This document shows positions 44,814 through 53,503 of a DNA stretch of 64,000 bases, in pieces; positions within the stretch are counted from its first letter, which is position 1, and each line of letters begins with the position of its first letter. Source of the stretch: Parabacteroides merdae ATCC 43184 (lineage in GTDB: Bacteria > Bacteroidota > Bacteroidia > Bacteroidales > Tannerellaceae); contig NZ_CP102286.1 of assembly GCF_025151215.1 (NCBI RefSeq), positions 3,472,001 to 3,536,000 of the forward strand, given 5' to 3'. The notes under the pieces are model-generated. The model saw nothing but the letters and a program-made list of their open reading frames with translations. It made no database searches and was not told where the DNA came from. The translations under genes were made by a program, and so were the position numbers.

Positions 44814-46358
44814 ATGGCACAAGAAGATGTATTTAAGAAATTAGTTTCGCACTGTAAAGAATACGGGTTTGTATTCCCCTCTTCAGAGATTTATGACGGT
44901 TTAGGAGCAGTGTACGATTATGGGCAGTATGGCGTAGAGTTGAAAAATAACATAAAGAAATACTGGTGGGACAGCATGACGTTGTTGCACGAAAATGTAG
45001 TCGGCATCGATTCGGCTATCTTTATGCACCCTACTATCTGGAAGGCATCCGGCCATGTCGACGCGTTCAATGACCCTCTGATCGATAACAAGGATTCCAA
45101 GAAACGCTATCGTGCCGATGTACTGATCGAAGATCACCTGGCGAAGATCGAGGAGAAGATAAATAAGGAAGTGGCCAAGGCTGCGAAGAAGTTTGGTGAT
45201 GCTTTCGATGAAGCCCAGTTCCGCGCGACGAACGGACGCGTGCTTGAATATCAGGCTAAGTGGAACGAGATCCACGAACGCTACTCGAAAGACATGAATG
45301 ATTCCAATTTCGAAGACCTGCGCCAGCTGATCCTGGATTGCGAAATCGTTTGCCCGATCTCCGGAACCCGTAACTGGACCGATGTCCGCCAGTTCAATTT
45401 GATGTTCTCTACGGAGATGGGTTCTACTTCAGACGGTGCCATGAAAGTATATCTGCGGCCGGAAACAGCACAGGGTATTTTCGTCAACTTCCTGAACGTA
45501 CAGAAGACCGGCCGCATGAAAATACCTTTCGGTATCGCTCAGATCGGTAAGGCTTTCCGTAACGAGATCGTTGCCCGTCAGTTCATCTTCCGTATGCGCG
45601 AGTTCGAACAGATGGAAATGCAGTTCTTCGTTCGTCCTGGCGAAGAGATGGAATGGTTCAAGCAGTGGAAGGCTACTCGTCTGAAATGGCACCAGGCAAT
45701 GGGATTGGGTAATGAAAAATATCGTTATCACGATCACGAAAAGCTGGCCCACTATGCAAATGCGGCTACTGATATCGAATTCGAAATGCCGTTCGGTTTC
45801 AAGGAAGTGGAAGGTATCCATAGCCGTACGAATTTCGACTTGAGTCAGCACGAAAAGTTTTCCGGCAAGAAAATCCAGTATTTCGACCCTGAACTGAACC
45901 AGAGCTATACTCCGTATGTAATCGAGACCTCTATCGGTGTAGACCGCGTGTTCTTGAGTGTGATGGCCGGTTCTTATTGCGAAGAGACATTGGAAAACGG
46001 CGAAACACGTGTTGTATTGAAGTTGCCCGCAGCGTTGGCGCCTATCAAGCTCGCCGTATTGCCGTTGGTGAAGAAAGACGGTCTGCCTGAAAAAGCTGAG
46101 GAGATCATGAAGATGTTGCGTTTCGATTTCCGTTGCCAGTATGACGAAAAAGATTCTATCGGCAAGCGCTATCGTCGCCAGGATGCTATCGGAACCCCGT
46201 ACTGTATTACAGTTGACCACGATACTTTGAAGGATAATTGTGTCACGATCCGTTTCCGCGATACGATGGAACAGGAACGTGTGAGCATCGACAAGTTGCA
46301 TGACATTATCTCCGAGAAGGTAAGCATGAAGAATTTATTAAAAAAGATAATGGAATAA
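44814..46358 (+). CDS. glyS: Glycine-tRNA ligase, single-chain type
   Basis: Class II synthetase of 514 residues, the dimeric single-chain GlyRS type rather than the bacterial alpha/beta tetramer. It starts with KLVSHCKEYGFVFPSSEIYD and YGQYGVELKNNIKKYWWDSM (motif 1 area). Motif 2 lies in FRNEIVARQFIFRMREFEQM, and motif 3 is IETSIGVDRVFLSVMAGSYC. The C-terminal anticodon-binding domain includes LAPIKLAVLPLVKKDGLPEK and RYRRQDAIGTPYCITVD. The ATG at 44814 follows the leader hairpin. The FKBP gene begins 4 bp after its stop. Confidence 0.97.
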   Translation: MAQEDVFKKLVSHCKEYGFVFPSSEIYDGLGAVYDYGQYGVELKNNIKKYWWDSMTLLHENVVGIDSAIFMHPTIWKASGHVDAFNDPLIDNKDSKKRYRADVLIEDHLAKIEEKINKEVAKAAKKFGDAFDEAQFRATNGRVLEYQAKWNEIHERYSKDMNDSNFEDLRQLILDCEIVCPISGTRNWTDVRQFNLMFSTEMGSTSDGAMKVYLRPETAQGIFVNFLNVQKTGRMKIPFGIAQIGKAFRNEIVARQFIFRMREFEQMEMQFFVRPGEEMEWFKQWKATRLKWHQAMGLGNEKYRYHDHEKLAHYANAATDIEFEMPFGFKEVEGIHSRTNFDLSQHEKFSGKKIQYFDPELNQSYTPYVIETSIGVDRVFLSVMAGSYCEETLENGETRVVLKLPAALAPIKLAVLPLVKKDGLPEKAEEIMKMLRFDFRCQYDEKDSIGKRYRRQDAIGTPYCITVDHDTLKDNCVTIRFRDTMEQERVSIDKLHDIISEKVSMKNLLKKIME

Positions 46359-46362
46359 ACGC

Positions 46363-46929
46363 ATGAAGAAATACCTGCATATCGCGTTGATGTTGTTGTG
46401 TGTCTTTGTTGTCTCTTCTTGCAAGGATGATGACGATGATACTGAAGCTGTTGAAAGAGAGGCTTATAAGTTGGAACAGGACATTGCCTTCCAGGCAAAA
46501 GTAAATGAAACCGGTTTTGTAAGATGGTATTCGGAAGCCGGTGATGGTTATGTTTGTGCCAAACTGATTGAAAAGGGGAATGGCAAGCAAGCCTATTTCA
46601 ATAGCCGTGTCTCGGTCTACTATAAAGGTTCTTTGACAGATGGAACGGAGTTTGATGCCCGGTTGTTTGAAGACGGTACGCCCTTCAAGTGTGCGGTCAG
46701 TTCATACTATGCGAATTATTCGAACTCCAATCCGAATGGATATGGTTCCGTCATATCTGGTTGGACAGTTGCTTTGCAACATATGGTTGAAGGAGATAAA
46801 TATGAGGTTTGGATTCCGCAGCAGCTAGCCTATGGCGCAAGCGACAACGGTGATATCCCGGCTTATTCGACTTTGATATTCGAAATCGAGCTGGTATCGG
46901 TGGATGAGCAGGCAGCTTCGGCAAGTTAA
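46363..46929 (+). CDS. FKBP-type peptidyl-prolyl isomerase, lipoprotein
   Basis: 188 residues. The signal ends in a lipobox (CVFVVSSC) followed by a KDDDDD run, an anchor pattern of Bacteroidales lipoproteins often linked to outer-membrane or surface placement. The FKBP domain spans about residues 80-182: VSVYYKGSLTDGTEFDA, VISGWTVALQHMVEGDKYEV and IPQQLAYGASDNGDIPAYST. It probably aids folding of exported proteins. The gene starts 4 bp after glyS and is presumably co-transcribed. Confidence 0.92.
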   Translation: MKKYLHIALMLLCVFVVSSCKDDDDDTEAVEREAYKLEQDIAFQAKVNETGFVRWYSEAGDGYVCAKLIEKGNGKQAYFNSRVSVYYKGSLTDGTEFDARLFEDGTPFKCAVSSYYANYSNSNPNGYGSVISGWTVALQHMVEGDKYEVWIPQQLAYGASDNGDIPAYSTLIFEIELVSVDEQAASAS

Positions 46930-46950
46930 AAGTTGATTTATAAAAGAATA

Positions 46951-46995
46951 AAAAGGGGGTGGCTATACAATGTGTAGGCAACCCCTTTCTACTTT
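46951..46995. terminator. Probable terminator between FKBP and DUF417 genes
   Basis: AAAGGGG (46952-46958) with partner CCCCTTT (46982-46988) forms an imperfect stem followed by a T-rich tract. It lies between convergent genes. Confidence 0.5.
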
Positions 46996-47583
46996 TTATT
47001 TCTTCTGTTTCAATATCCTCTGTGCACAGTCCGAGAACACTACGATCGCCCCGGCAATGATTGCCGTATCTTTTATTACTAGTCTGCCTGCCCCGGTCAG
47101 CAGTGGGAATCCATGTTCTCCGCTTCCCAAGTCCGGTACCCATACTTCAGGCGTCGTCACCAGGAAAGAGAGCGTTCCGATCGTCATGATAATAGCAAGT
47201 CCTGCACCTACCAGGCCGATTTTAGGGGAGAAAATACCTAAGAACGTCAGGATACCGATCGCCATGATCAGAATGCCTAACCCGTGCGAGAAGCCGTACG
47301 TGTTGTTTTCCACATGCCACTGATGTTTGGCCTCGTTGAATTCCCCCTCTTTTAGTTTATATTCTTTATATTCGGGAGCGCTTTTCGTATAGAAGAAGCT
47401 CATAAAAGGACTGTTCGCCACAAACGGCACGATACCTTCTGCTTCATAGTTATAGAATTTCAATCCTCCGATCCATACGAAGATGATCAGGATTGCCACG
47501 CGGATCAAGTTAATGCCCAACTTTTGAGTCGAAGCTGCAATGTTCAGGAAAGTGTAAAATAGATTACTTAATTTAGTCGTCAT
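46996..47583 (-). CDS. DUF417 (YkgB/RclC-like) membrane protein
   Basis: 195 residues with four hydrophobic helices: INLIRVAILIIFVWIGGLKF, GFSHGLGILIMAIGILTFLG, IGLVGAGLAIIMTIGTLSFLV and VIKDTAIIAGAIVVF. Conserved family phrases are YEAEGIVPFVANSPFMSFFY and EVWVPDLG plus FPLLTGAGRLVIKD. The E. coli relative RclC belongs to a reactive-chlorine defence operon, but no RclA or RclB is nearby here, so the role is open. It is a single gene. Confidence 0.9.
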   Translation of the reverse strand: MTTKLSNLFYTFLNIAASTQKLGINLIRVAILIIFVWIGGLKFYNYEAEGIVPFVANSPFMSFFYTKSAPEYKEYKLKEGEFNEAKHQWHVENNTYGFSHGLGILIMAIGILTFLGIFSPKIGLVGAGLAIIMTIGTLSFLVTTPEVWVPDLGSGEHGFPLLTGAGRLVIKDTAIIAGAIVVFSDCAQRILKQKK

Positions 47584-48131
47584 GTCTTTGCTGTTTTATA
47601 TGTTTGTTTTATAATGCAAATATCGACCCATTGTGGCTTGCGGTAAATGGCAATTCTGCCGGATAACTTATCAATTTTCCCCGATCTGGTTATTTATAGG
47701 CAAAAGAAACCCCTATAAACAATTAAAGGCTGTCTCACGACAACCCCTAACCAAACTTTGTTAACCTTAAATCTAATACTATTATGAAAAAACCACAATA
47801 CAAAGATACGGGTTTGTCCGAACTTGTCAAGAGCCAAGATGCTAAATAGTGTTGTAAGAGGTATAAGAAAAATTAATTGCAGATGAATAAGCCTTTTATT
47901 GAAAATAAAATTATCTTTGTCTGGAAATATAAAGAAAAACGTAGAAGCGTTTCGTATTATTCTTTGTTAGGAATCTGGTAAATTCATTGTACAAAAAGAA
48001 TAATAGGCAAAAACGCTCGCGCTCCCATAGGGCGTGGGCTATTGCTTATTTGTTGTACAAGCTTACCAGAGCTCCTAACCGGATGAGACAATAGCTCCAC
48101 GCTTTTTTACCACAAATAGAAAGAATACGAT
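47584..48131. other. Intergenic region upstream of the first ECF sigma gene, with long inverted repeat
   Basis: An inverted repeat spans 47966-48079: GTTAGGA...CTGGTAA...TTGTAC on the left is mirrored by GTACAA...TTACCAG...TCCTAAC on the right, with a GC-rich inner hairpin near 48017-48040. A 21-codon ORF at 47784-47849 (starts MKKPQYKDTG) is probably not a gene. The segment GTAGAAGCGTTTC (47941-47953) is shared with the second sigma locus. Confidence 0.6.
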
Positions 48132-48719
48132 ATGATGGAAGCGAAAATTGACATTGAAAAAGTCAGGAAAGGAGATCATGCTGCTTTTAAAACTTTCTTT
48201 GAATGTTTCTATCCTAAATTGATGGCGCTCGCTTGTCGTTTTGTAGATGAGCAGGTTGCCAAAGATTTGGTGCAAGAAGTCTTCACTTCCTATTGGGAAC
48301 AGAAAAAGGTTATACAACCCGACAATATCCAATCTTTCCTTTTTAAATGGTTGCAAAATAGTTGCTTGAACCACATTAAACACCAGATGATTGTTGACGA
48401 GTACGAATCATGTGTTCGTATCGCTGAGGCGCGTATCGCTTTTTGGGGCGAATCCACCGACTCCAACGATGTCCTTAAGTCTGTTATAAATCAGGATTTG
48501 CGGGAAATCATAGAACTCTCCGTTAATAAACTGCCTCCCAAATGCGCACAGGCTTTCCGTCTGGCCTATTTCCATGATATCAGCCATAAGGAGATAGCCG
48601 AGATTATGGGAATCTCTCCCCGTACAGTCGAAGGACATATCCGGCAAGCACTTGCCTTCTTACGGAAAGATTTGAAAGGCCTTTTCCTGCTTATATTCCT
48701 GCTCTGCAACATAAATTGA
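48132..48719 (+). CDS. ECF RNA polymerase sigma factor (sigma-70 family)
   Basis: 195 residues with region 2 at about residues 15-85 (ACRFVDEQVAKDLVQEVFTS) and region 4 at about 130-185, whose helix-turn-helix is IAEIMGISPRTVEGHIRQAL. Regions 1 and 3 are absent, as in extracytoplasmic-function sigmas. It heads sigma-fecR-susC-susD, so it should direct transcription of that locus when FecR receives a signal from the STN domain of SusC. FecR starts 73 bp downstream. The start may be ATG 48132 or the next codon. Confidence 0.95.
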   Translation: MMEAKIDIEKVRKGDHAAFKTFFECFYPKLMALACRFVDEQVAKDLVQEVFTSYWEQKKVIQPDNIQSFLFKWLQNSCLNHIKHQMIVDEYESCVRIAEARIAFWGESTDSNDVLKSVINQDLREIIELSVNKLPPKCAQAFRLAYFHDISHKEIAEIMGISPRTVEGHIRQALAFLRKDLKGLFLLIFLLCNIN

Positions 48720-48792
48720 ATTTTTCTTTGTTTTTGACCACGTAGTACCTCCCGCTTCGATTGTCTTCTTTCTATAAGTACAATCAAAGAAG

Positions 48793-49770
48793 ATGGACGA
48801 ACAATTACTCATACAATTCCTTACGCATACCTGTACCTCGGAAGACCTCCGTTTAGTCGACCAATGGATCGCATCCGGCAAACCCAATGCTGACTGGCTG
48901 TTCGAAATGGAACGCATATGGAGTTTGAAGGATGAACTGCGATTCTCGGATAGGAGAGAGATAGAGGAGGCGTACAACCGTTTTACTCTTTCCCTGGGAA
49001 AGAGTAAAAATGCGAAACCGCATTTTTACATATATCCGATATTGAAATATGTGGCAGCTGTTATCATCATCGGATTATTAGGATTGAATCTTTATAAAAT
49101 GGTTCAACCGGCAACTGTAGGCGAGAATACGGTAGAAGTGCCGAAAGGACAAAGAGCATCTCTAATGCTTTCCGATGGAACAAAGATCTGGTTGAATTCC
49201 CAAAGTAAACTTATTTACCCGACTCAATTCTCTGATAAGGAAAGGAATGTCCGGCTTGAAGGGGAGGCTTTTTTCGATGTGGCCCATAAGGAACATCTTC
49301 CTTTTGTCGTGCATTCACCTTTGCTGGCAATAAAGGTATTGGGAACGAAATTTAATGTAAAAGCTTACTTCGACGAAAAATCCGTTGTCACATTGGCAGA
49401 GGGAAAGGTTGAAGTGGAAACAAACGACTGTAAAAACAGATTGACTCTTAAACCAAACGAACAGGTTTCATATTCGGGAAGTTCCGGTTTGGCATTGGAG
49501 AAAAATATCAATACGAATACGGTTAAATTATGGATGAAAGGAGAAGGCGCTTTTATCCAATGTCGGCTTGATCATATTGTCCGTGATTTGGAACGGAAAT
49601 TTGATGTGAAAATAGTTATAACGGATCATTCTTTAAGTTCTGAAGTTTTTACTTGCCGCTTTAAGGATACAGCTACAATTGAACAGGTTTTACATTTACT
49701 GAAAGAAACCAGGAGATTGGATTATTTATTTGAAGGGGAACAAATACGGATTTTCAAACCATTAAAATAA
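48793..49770 (+). CDS. FecR-type anti-sigma factor
   Basis: 325 residues. The cytoplasmic N-terminal part (about 1-75) should hold the sigma factor. One membrane helix follows (KYVAAVIIIGLLGLNLYKM, about 78-98), and then the periplasmic FecR domain (TVEVPKGQRASLMLSDGTKI; RLEGEAFFDVAHKEHLPFVV; IKVLGTKFNVKAYFDE). The C-terminal DUF4974 segment (GAFIQCRLDHIVRDLERKFD) should contact the SusC STN domain. It sits between its sigma factor and susC, which follows after 123 bp containing two hairpins. Confidence 0.95.
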   Translation: MDEQLLIQFLTHTCTSEDLRLVDQWIASGKPNADWLFEMERIWSLKDELRFSDRREIEEAYNRFTLSLGKSKNAKPHFYIYPILKYVAAVIIIGLLGLNLYKMVQPATVGENTVEVPKGQRASLMLSDGTKIWLNSQSKLIYPTQFSDKERNVRLEGEAFFDVAHKEHLPFVVHSPLLAIKVLGTKFNVKAYFDEKSVVTLAEGKVEVETNDCKNRLTLKPNEQVSYSGSSGLALEKNINTNTVKLWMKGEGAFIQCRLDHIVRDLERKFDVKIVITDHSLSSEVFTCRFKDTATIEQVLHLLKETRRLDYLFEGEQIRIFKPLK

Positions 49771-49802
49771 AAAGCCTATGGGAAAGGATTGATAAAAACG
49801 AA

Positions 49803-49851
49803 GGCTGAAGATAGGCCAATATCTTCAGCCGGGATTAAGCGAGTAACGCTT
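49803..49851 (+). promoter_or_regulatory. Twin hairpins between fecR and susC (locus 1)
   Basis: GGCTGAAGATA (49803-49813) pairs perfectly with TATCTTCAGCC (49820-49830), and AAGCG with CGCTT at 49837-49851. They could attenuate transcription from fecR into susC or mark a separate susC transcript. Confidence 0.5.
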
Positions 49852-49893
49852 TAGCGAACCTAAATTTATTACTAACTAATCATTTACAAATGT

Positions 49894-52800
49894 ATGCATT
49901 ATATTATGAAAAATACGCCATGCGGTGTATATAAATCGTCATGGCTGCGAAAAAGTCTAAATATTATGAGATGTGTTATATTATTCATACTATTGGGAAC
50001 CTTACAGTCTTTTGCTAATTTAAGCTATTCACAGTCGGTGAAATTGTCATTGAATATGGAAAATACGACCGTACAGGAGGTTCTCACTACTATTGAACAA
50101 AAAAGCGGTTTCTATTTCACGTATAATTTGGAACAGGTAAAAGTAACTCGTAAGGTTACTGTCAACTTTAAGGATAAGACAGTTCCCGAAGTATTGGATG
50201 AACTATTTGCAAAAGAGAATATCCATTATGTGATAAACGACAAGCATATTGCCTTATATAAAGGAAACGAAAGGCAAGTTGCTTTACAAGCAAAGAAAGA
50301 TATAAAAGGTGTGGTAACGGATAAAAACGGAGAACCGATCCCCGGCGCCAATATCATTGAGAAAGGAAATCCTACCAATGGAACTATTACCGACGTCGAT
50401 GGAAATTACACTTTGTCCGTATTCGGAAATTCCGTGTTGGTAGCTTCTTACATAGGATATAATAGAATCGAAATTCAAGTTAAAGATCGTTCTGTTGTCG
50501 ATATTACATTATCGGAGGATACGCAAGCATTGGAAGAGGTAGTTGTCGTTGGTTATAGTACCCAGAAGAAAGTAAACCTGACCGGTTCGGTCTCCACTGT
50601 TAATTTCGAATCGATGTCATCGAGACCCGTCACCGATGCCTCTCAAGCTCTTAGCGGTGCTTCACCCGGCCTTCAGATCATGCAAAGTTCCGGACAACCT
50701 AATGCAGAGAGTTTTTCCTATAACATTCGCGGTGTCGGGACATTGAATTCTTCCAGTCCTCTTATTCTTGTTGATGGAATGGAACAAAGCATCAGTATGG
50801 TCAATCCTTCTGATATAGCCAATGTCTCTATCCTTAAAGATGCAGCTTCTTGTGCCATATATGGAAACCGTGGTGCTAACGGTGTTATCCTTATCACGAC
50901 CAAAAACGGCACGGAAGGTAAAATTAGTGTGACGTATGATGGTACAGTCTCCTATAATGAACCTTTCAAAATTGTTCATACAATTTCGGATTATGTTCAG
51001 TATATGAAATTGATGAATGAATCATCTAATAACTTAGGAAACTCTGATATCTTTTCTCAGAGTTCTATTGATCTTTGGGAAGCCGCTAAAGCTGATCCTA
51101 ACGGAATTTCTGCTTCGGGTTATCCGAACTATGTTGCTTATCCCAATACAGACTGGTGGGATGAGATTTATACGAAGCAATGGATGCAGAAGCACACGAT
51201 TTCACTCAATGGCAAGGAGAAGAAAACAGGTTATTCAATGAGCTTTTCCTATATAGATAATCCGGGTATCATGAAGAATACGGGATATAATCGTTATATG
51301 GGACGTGTGAACTTGTATTCTGATATTACCGACTGGTTGCGGGTTGGAACTCGTACCTCGGGAAATGTTACCGATCAAGAAGTCAGTGTTACTAGTTATA
51401 ATGGGAGCAGTCATATCAATTCTATGAACACGGAAAAGATGGTTCCTTGTATATATCCGTATTATGATGGAAAATATGGTGCACCGGAAGGACCTGAAGA
51501 AGATCCACAATCGCATAACGGACTTTGGGATAATGTATTGAATGGGTTTGACAAATATTCACAGCTTTATACGGAGTGGTATGCTCAAGTCAAGTTTCTG
51601 AAATATTTTACATATAATTTTGATTTTTATTATCAGGATCTTCGCCGGGAGCGAAAAGTATCGGACGCTTCCATTGGAAAGTTCAGTTTTTCTAAGGGAG
51701 CTTATTCAACAGGGGCCGATGACCCATCAACTCTTTATACTCGTATGTATTATACAAGGACGAATCGTACGAAGTTGAACCATTTACTTAATTATAACCA
51801 GTCTTTTGGTATTCATGATGTGTCGGCAATGGTTGGCTATGAGGAAGAAACGTATGATTACAGGGAGACGAATGTGAGTAAGCTGGGACTTACAGATGCC
51901 GCTGTAAATGACCTTGATGCCGCTACAACACCTTATTCGACGGCTGGTTATGGGACTGAATATGCTGCCCGTTCGGTGTTCGGACGTGCGAATTATGCTT
52001 ATAAGAGCAGATATTTGCTTGAGTTTAACTTGCGCTATGATGGCTCGTCGAGATTTTCTCCTGATTATCGTTGGGGAGCTTTCCCTTCTTTTTCGGCCGG
52101 TTGGCGTATGAATGAGGAGTTGTGGCTTAAACCAGTACAGTGGCTGACAAACTTAAAGCTTCGTGCTTCTTGGGGTAAGTTGGGTAATAATGCAATCGGT
52201 AACTATGATTGGCAGTCTGTATATTCGGCAGCAAATTATTCTACCGGTCAAGCTTTGACAAGTGGTATCGCCATCACTTCTATTGCCAATGCCGCTCTTA
52301 CTTGGGAAGAGACAGCTGTTACCAATGTCGGTCTTGATTTTGGTTTCTTTGATAATAAATTACATGGTAATATAGATGTTTATAATAAGTTGACTACCGG
52401 AATTCTGTACACTCCTGATATGTATATGGTAATGGGAAATGCGACTGCTCCGAAAGCGAATATTGCGGAAGTTACGAATAGGGGTGTTGAATTGGAGCTC
52501 GGATGGAGAGATAATATCGGCAGGGATTTCAGCTATAGCATTAAAGGTCAGTTTTCTTTTAATAAAAATTTTGTCAGCAAATATAAAGGTAAATTGGAAA
52601 AAGGATGGAATAAGGGACATACGGAATATTCTACTAATATAGGAGATGTTTCTACTGGTAGTACTACGAGAGTTATCGAAGGACGTCAGATTAATGAGTT
52701 TTATCTTCCTAACGTTTATAACGGTAACGGTTCATATTTCAATGCGGACGGTACAGTCAATATAAATGGTGGTCCTAAAGATGGTATGATCCGTACGGAA

Positions 52801-53472
52801 AACGATATGCAATGGCTTCAAGCCATGCAAGCGGCAGGTTATACTTTCCAACCTTATAATAATATTGCTAAAAATGCACTTTGGTATGGCGAGTATATTT
52901 ATGCGGATGCGAATGGGGATGGAGTTTATGGTAATTCATATGATTCTGAATTTCAGGGAACTTCAACAACCCCTAAATATAATTTTGGTATCCAGGCCAG
53001 TGCAAATTGGAAAGATTTCGATTTTTCTATGACTTGGGGAGGATCTGCTGGATTTAGTATTTATTACTATGGTAAGGCAAGGAATTCAAGTGAAACGACT
53101 TATGGTTATGCAATTCCGGATGCGGTAGCGAATGATCATTATTTCTATGATCCTGAAAATCCATCAGATCCGAGAACCAATCAGTCTTCAAAACAACCTC
53201 GTTTGGTTAATGTATCGGGGGCTCAGAGTTCAGCAAGTTCTTCGCTTCATCTGGAGAAAGGGAATTTCATTAAACTTAGAAATTTGACTTTAGGATATAC
53301 AATGCCTAAAAGCATTTCTAAAAAGTTCTATGTTGAAAGGCTTCGCGTATATGCTTCGGGGGAGAATCTGTTTGCGATTACCGGCTTCTCCGGTATGGAT
53401 CCGGAAATGCGTGTTAGTATGGGATATTCTACCATGCGTCAGTATGCCTTCGGTATTAATCTAACATTTTAA
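49894..53472 (+). CDS. SusC/RagA-type TonB-linked outer membrane protein with STN domain
   Basis: 1192 residues. The signal lies within about the first 48 residues (RCVILFILLGTLQSFANLSYSQ). Next comes an N-terminal STN domain (about 50-125, VQEVLTTIEQKSGFYFTYNL), which signals to FecR; then a carboxypeptidase-regulatory-like domain (about 134-212, GVVTDKNGEPIPGANIIEKG), the SusC plug opening EEVVVVGYSTQKKVNLTGSV, and the 22-strand barrel ending YAFGINLTF. It imports a substrate together with the SusD lipoprotein 31 bp downstream, powered by TonB. Substrate unknown; see the locus finding. The start could be ATG 49894 or 49906. Confidence 0.96.
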   Translation: MHYIMKNTPCGVYKSSWLRKSLNIMRCVILFILLGTLQSFANLSYSQSVKLSLNMENTTVQEVLTTIEQKSGFYFTYNLEQVKVTRKVTVNFKDKTVPEVLDELFAKENIHYVINDKHIALYKGNERQVALQAKKDIKGVVTDKNGEPIPGANIIEKGNPTNGTITDVDGNYTLSVFGNSVLVASYIGYNRIEIQVKDRSVVDITLSEDTQALEEVVVVGYSTQKKVNLTGSVSTVNFESMSSRPVTDASQALSGASPGLQIMQSSGQPNAESFSYNIRGVGTLNSSSPLILVDGMEQSISMVNPSDIANVSILKDAASCAIYGNRGANGVILITTKNGTEGKISVTYDGTVSYNEPFKIVHTISDYVQYMKLMNESSNNLGNSDIFSQSSIDLWEAAKADPNGISASGYPNYVAYPNTDWWDEIYTKQWMQKHTISLNGKEKKTGYSMSFSYIDNPGIMKNTGYNRYMGRVNLYSDITDWLRVGTRTSGNVTDQEVSVTSYNGSSHINSMNTEKMVPCIYPYYDGKYGAPEGPEEDPQSHNGLWDNVLNGFDKYSQLYTEWYAQVKFLKYFTYNFDFYYQDLRRERKVSDASIGKFSFSKGAYSTGADDPSTLYTRMYYTRTNRTKLNHLLNYNQSFGIHDVSAMVGYEEETYDYRETNVSKLGLTDAAVNDLDAATTPYSTAGYGTEYAARSVFGRANYAYKSRYLLEFNLRYDGSSRFSPDYRWGAFPSFSAGWRMNEELWLKPVQWLTNLKLRASWGKLGNNAIGNYDWQSVYSAANYSTGQALTSGIAITSIANAALTWEETAVTNVGLDFGFFDNKLHGNIDVYNKLTTGILYTPDMYMVMGNATAPKANIAEVTNRGVELELGWRDNIGRDFSYSIKGQFSFNKNFVSKYKGKLEKGWNKGHTEYSTNIGDVSTGSTTRVIEGRQINEFYLPNVYNGNGSYFNADGTVNINGGPKDGMIRTENDMQWLQAMQAAGYTFQPYNNIAKNALWYGEYIYADANGDGVYGNSYDSEFQGTSTTPKYNFGIQASANWKDFDFSMTWGGSAGFSIYYYGKARNSSETTYGYAIPDAVANDHYFYDPENPSDPRTNQSSKQPRLVNVSGAQSSASSSLHLEKGNFIKLRNLTLGYTMPKSISKKFYVERLRVYASGENLFAITGFSGMDPEMRVSMGYSTMRQYAFGINLTF

Positions 53473-53503
53473 TTATTTTGGAAACAGCTAATATATTGAG
53501 AAT

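Noticed and set aside
45429..46301. 290-codon minus-strand ORF opposite glyS
   Set aside because: Shadow of glyS. The glyS reading has all class II motifs, while this one matches nothing.
47784..47849. 21-codon ORF (MKKPQYKDTG...) before the first sigma gene
   Set aside because: Too short to judge. It could be a leader peptide, but no attenuator pairing was found.
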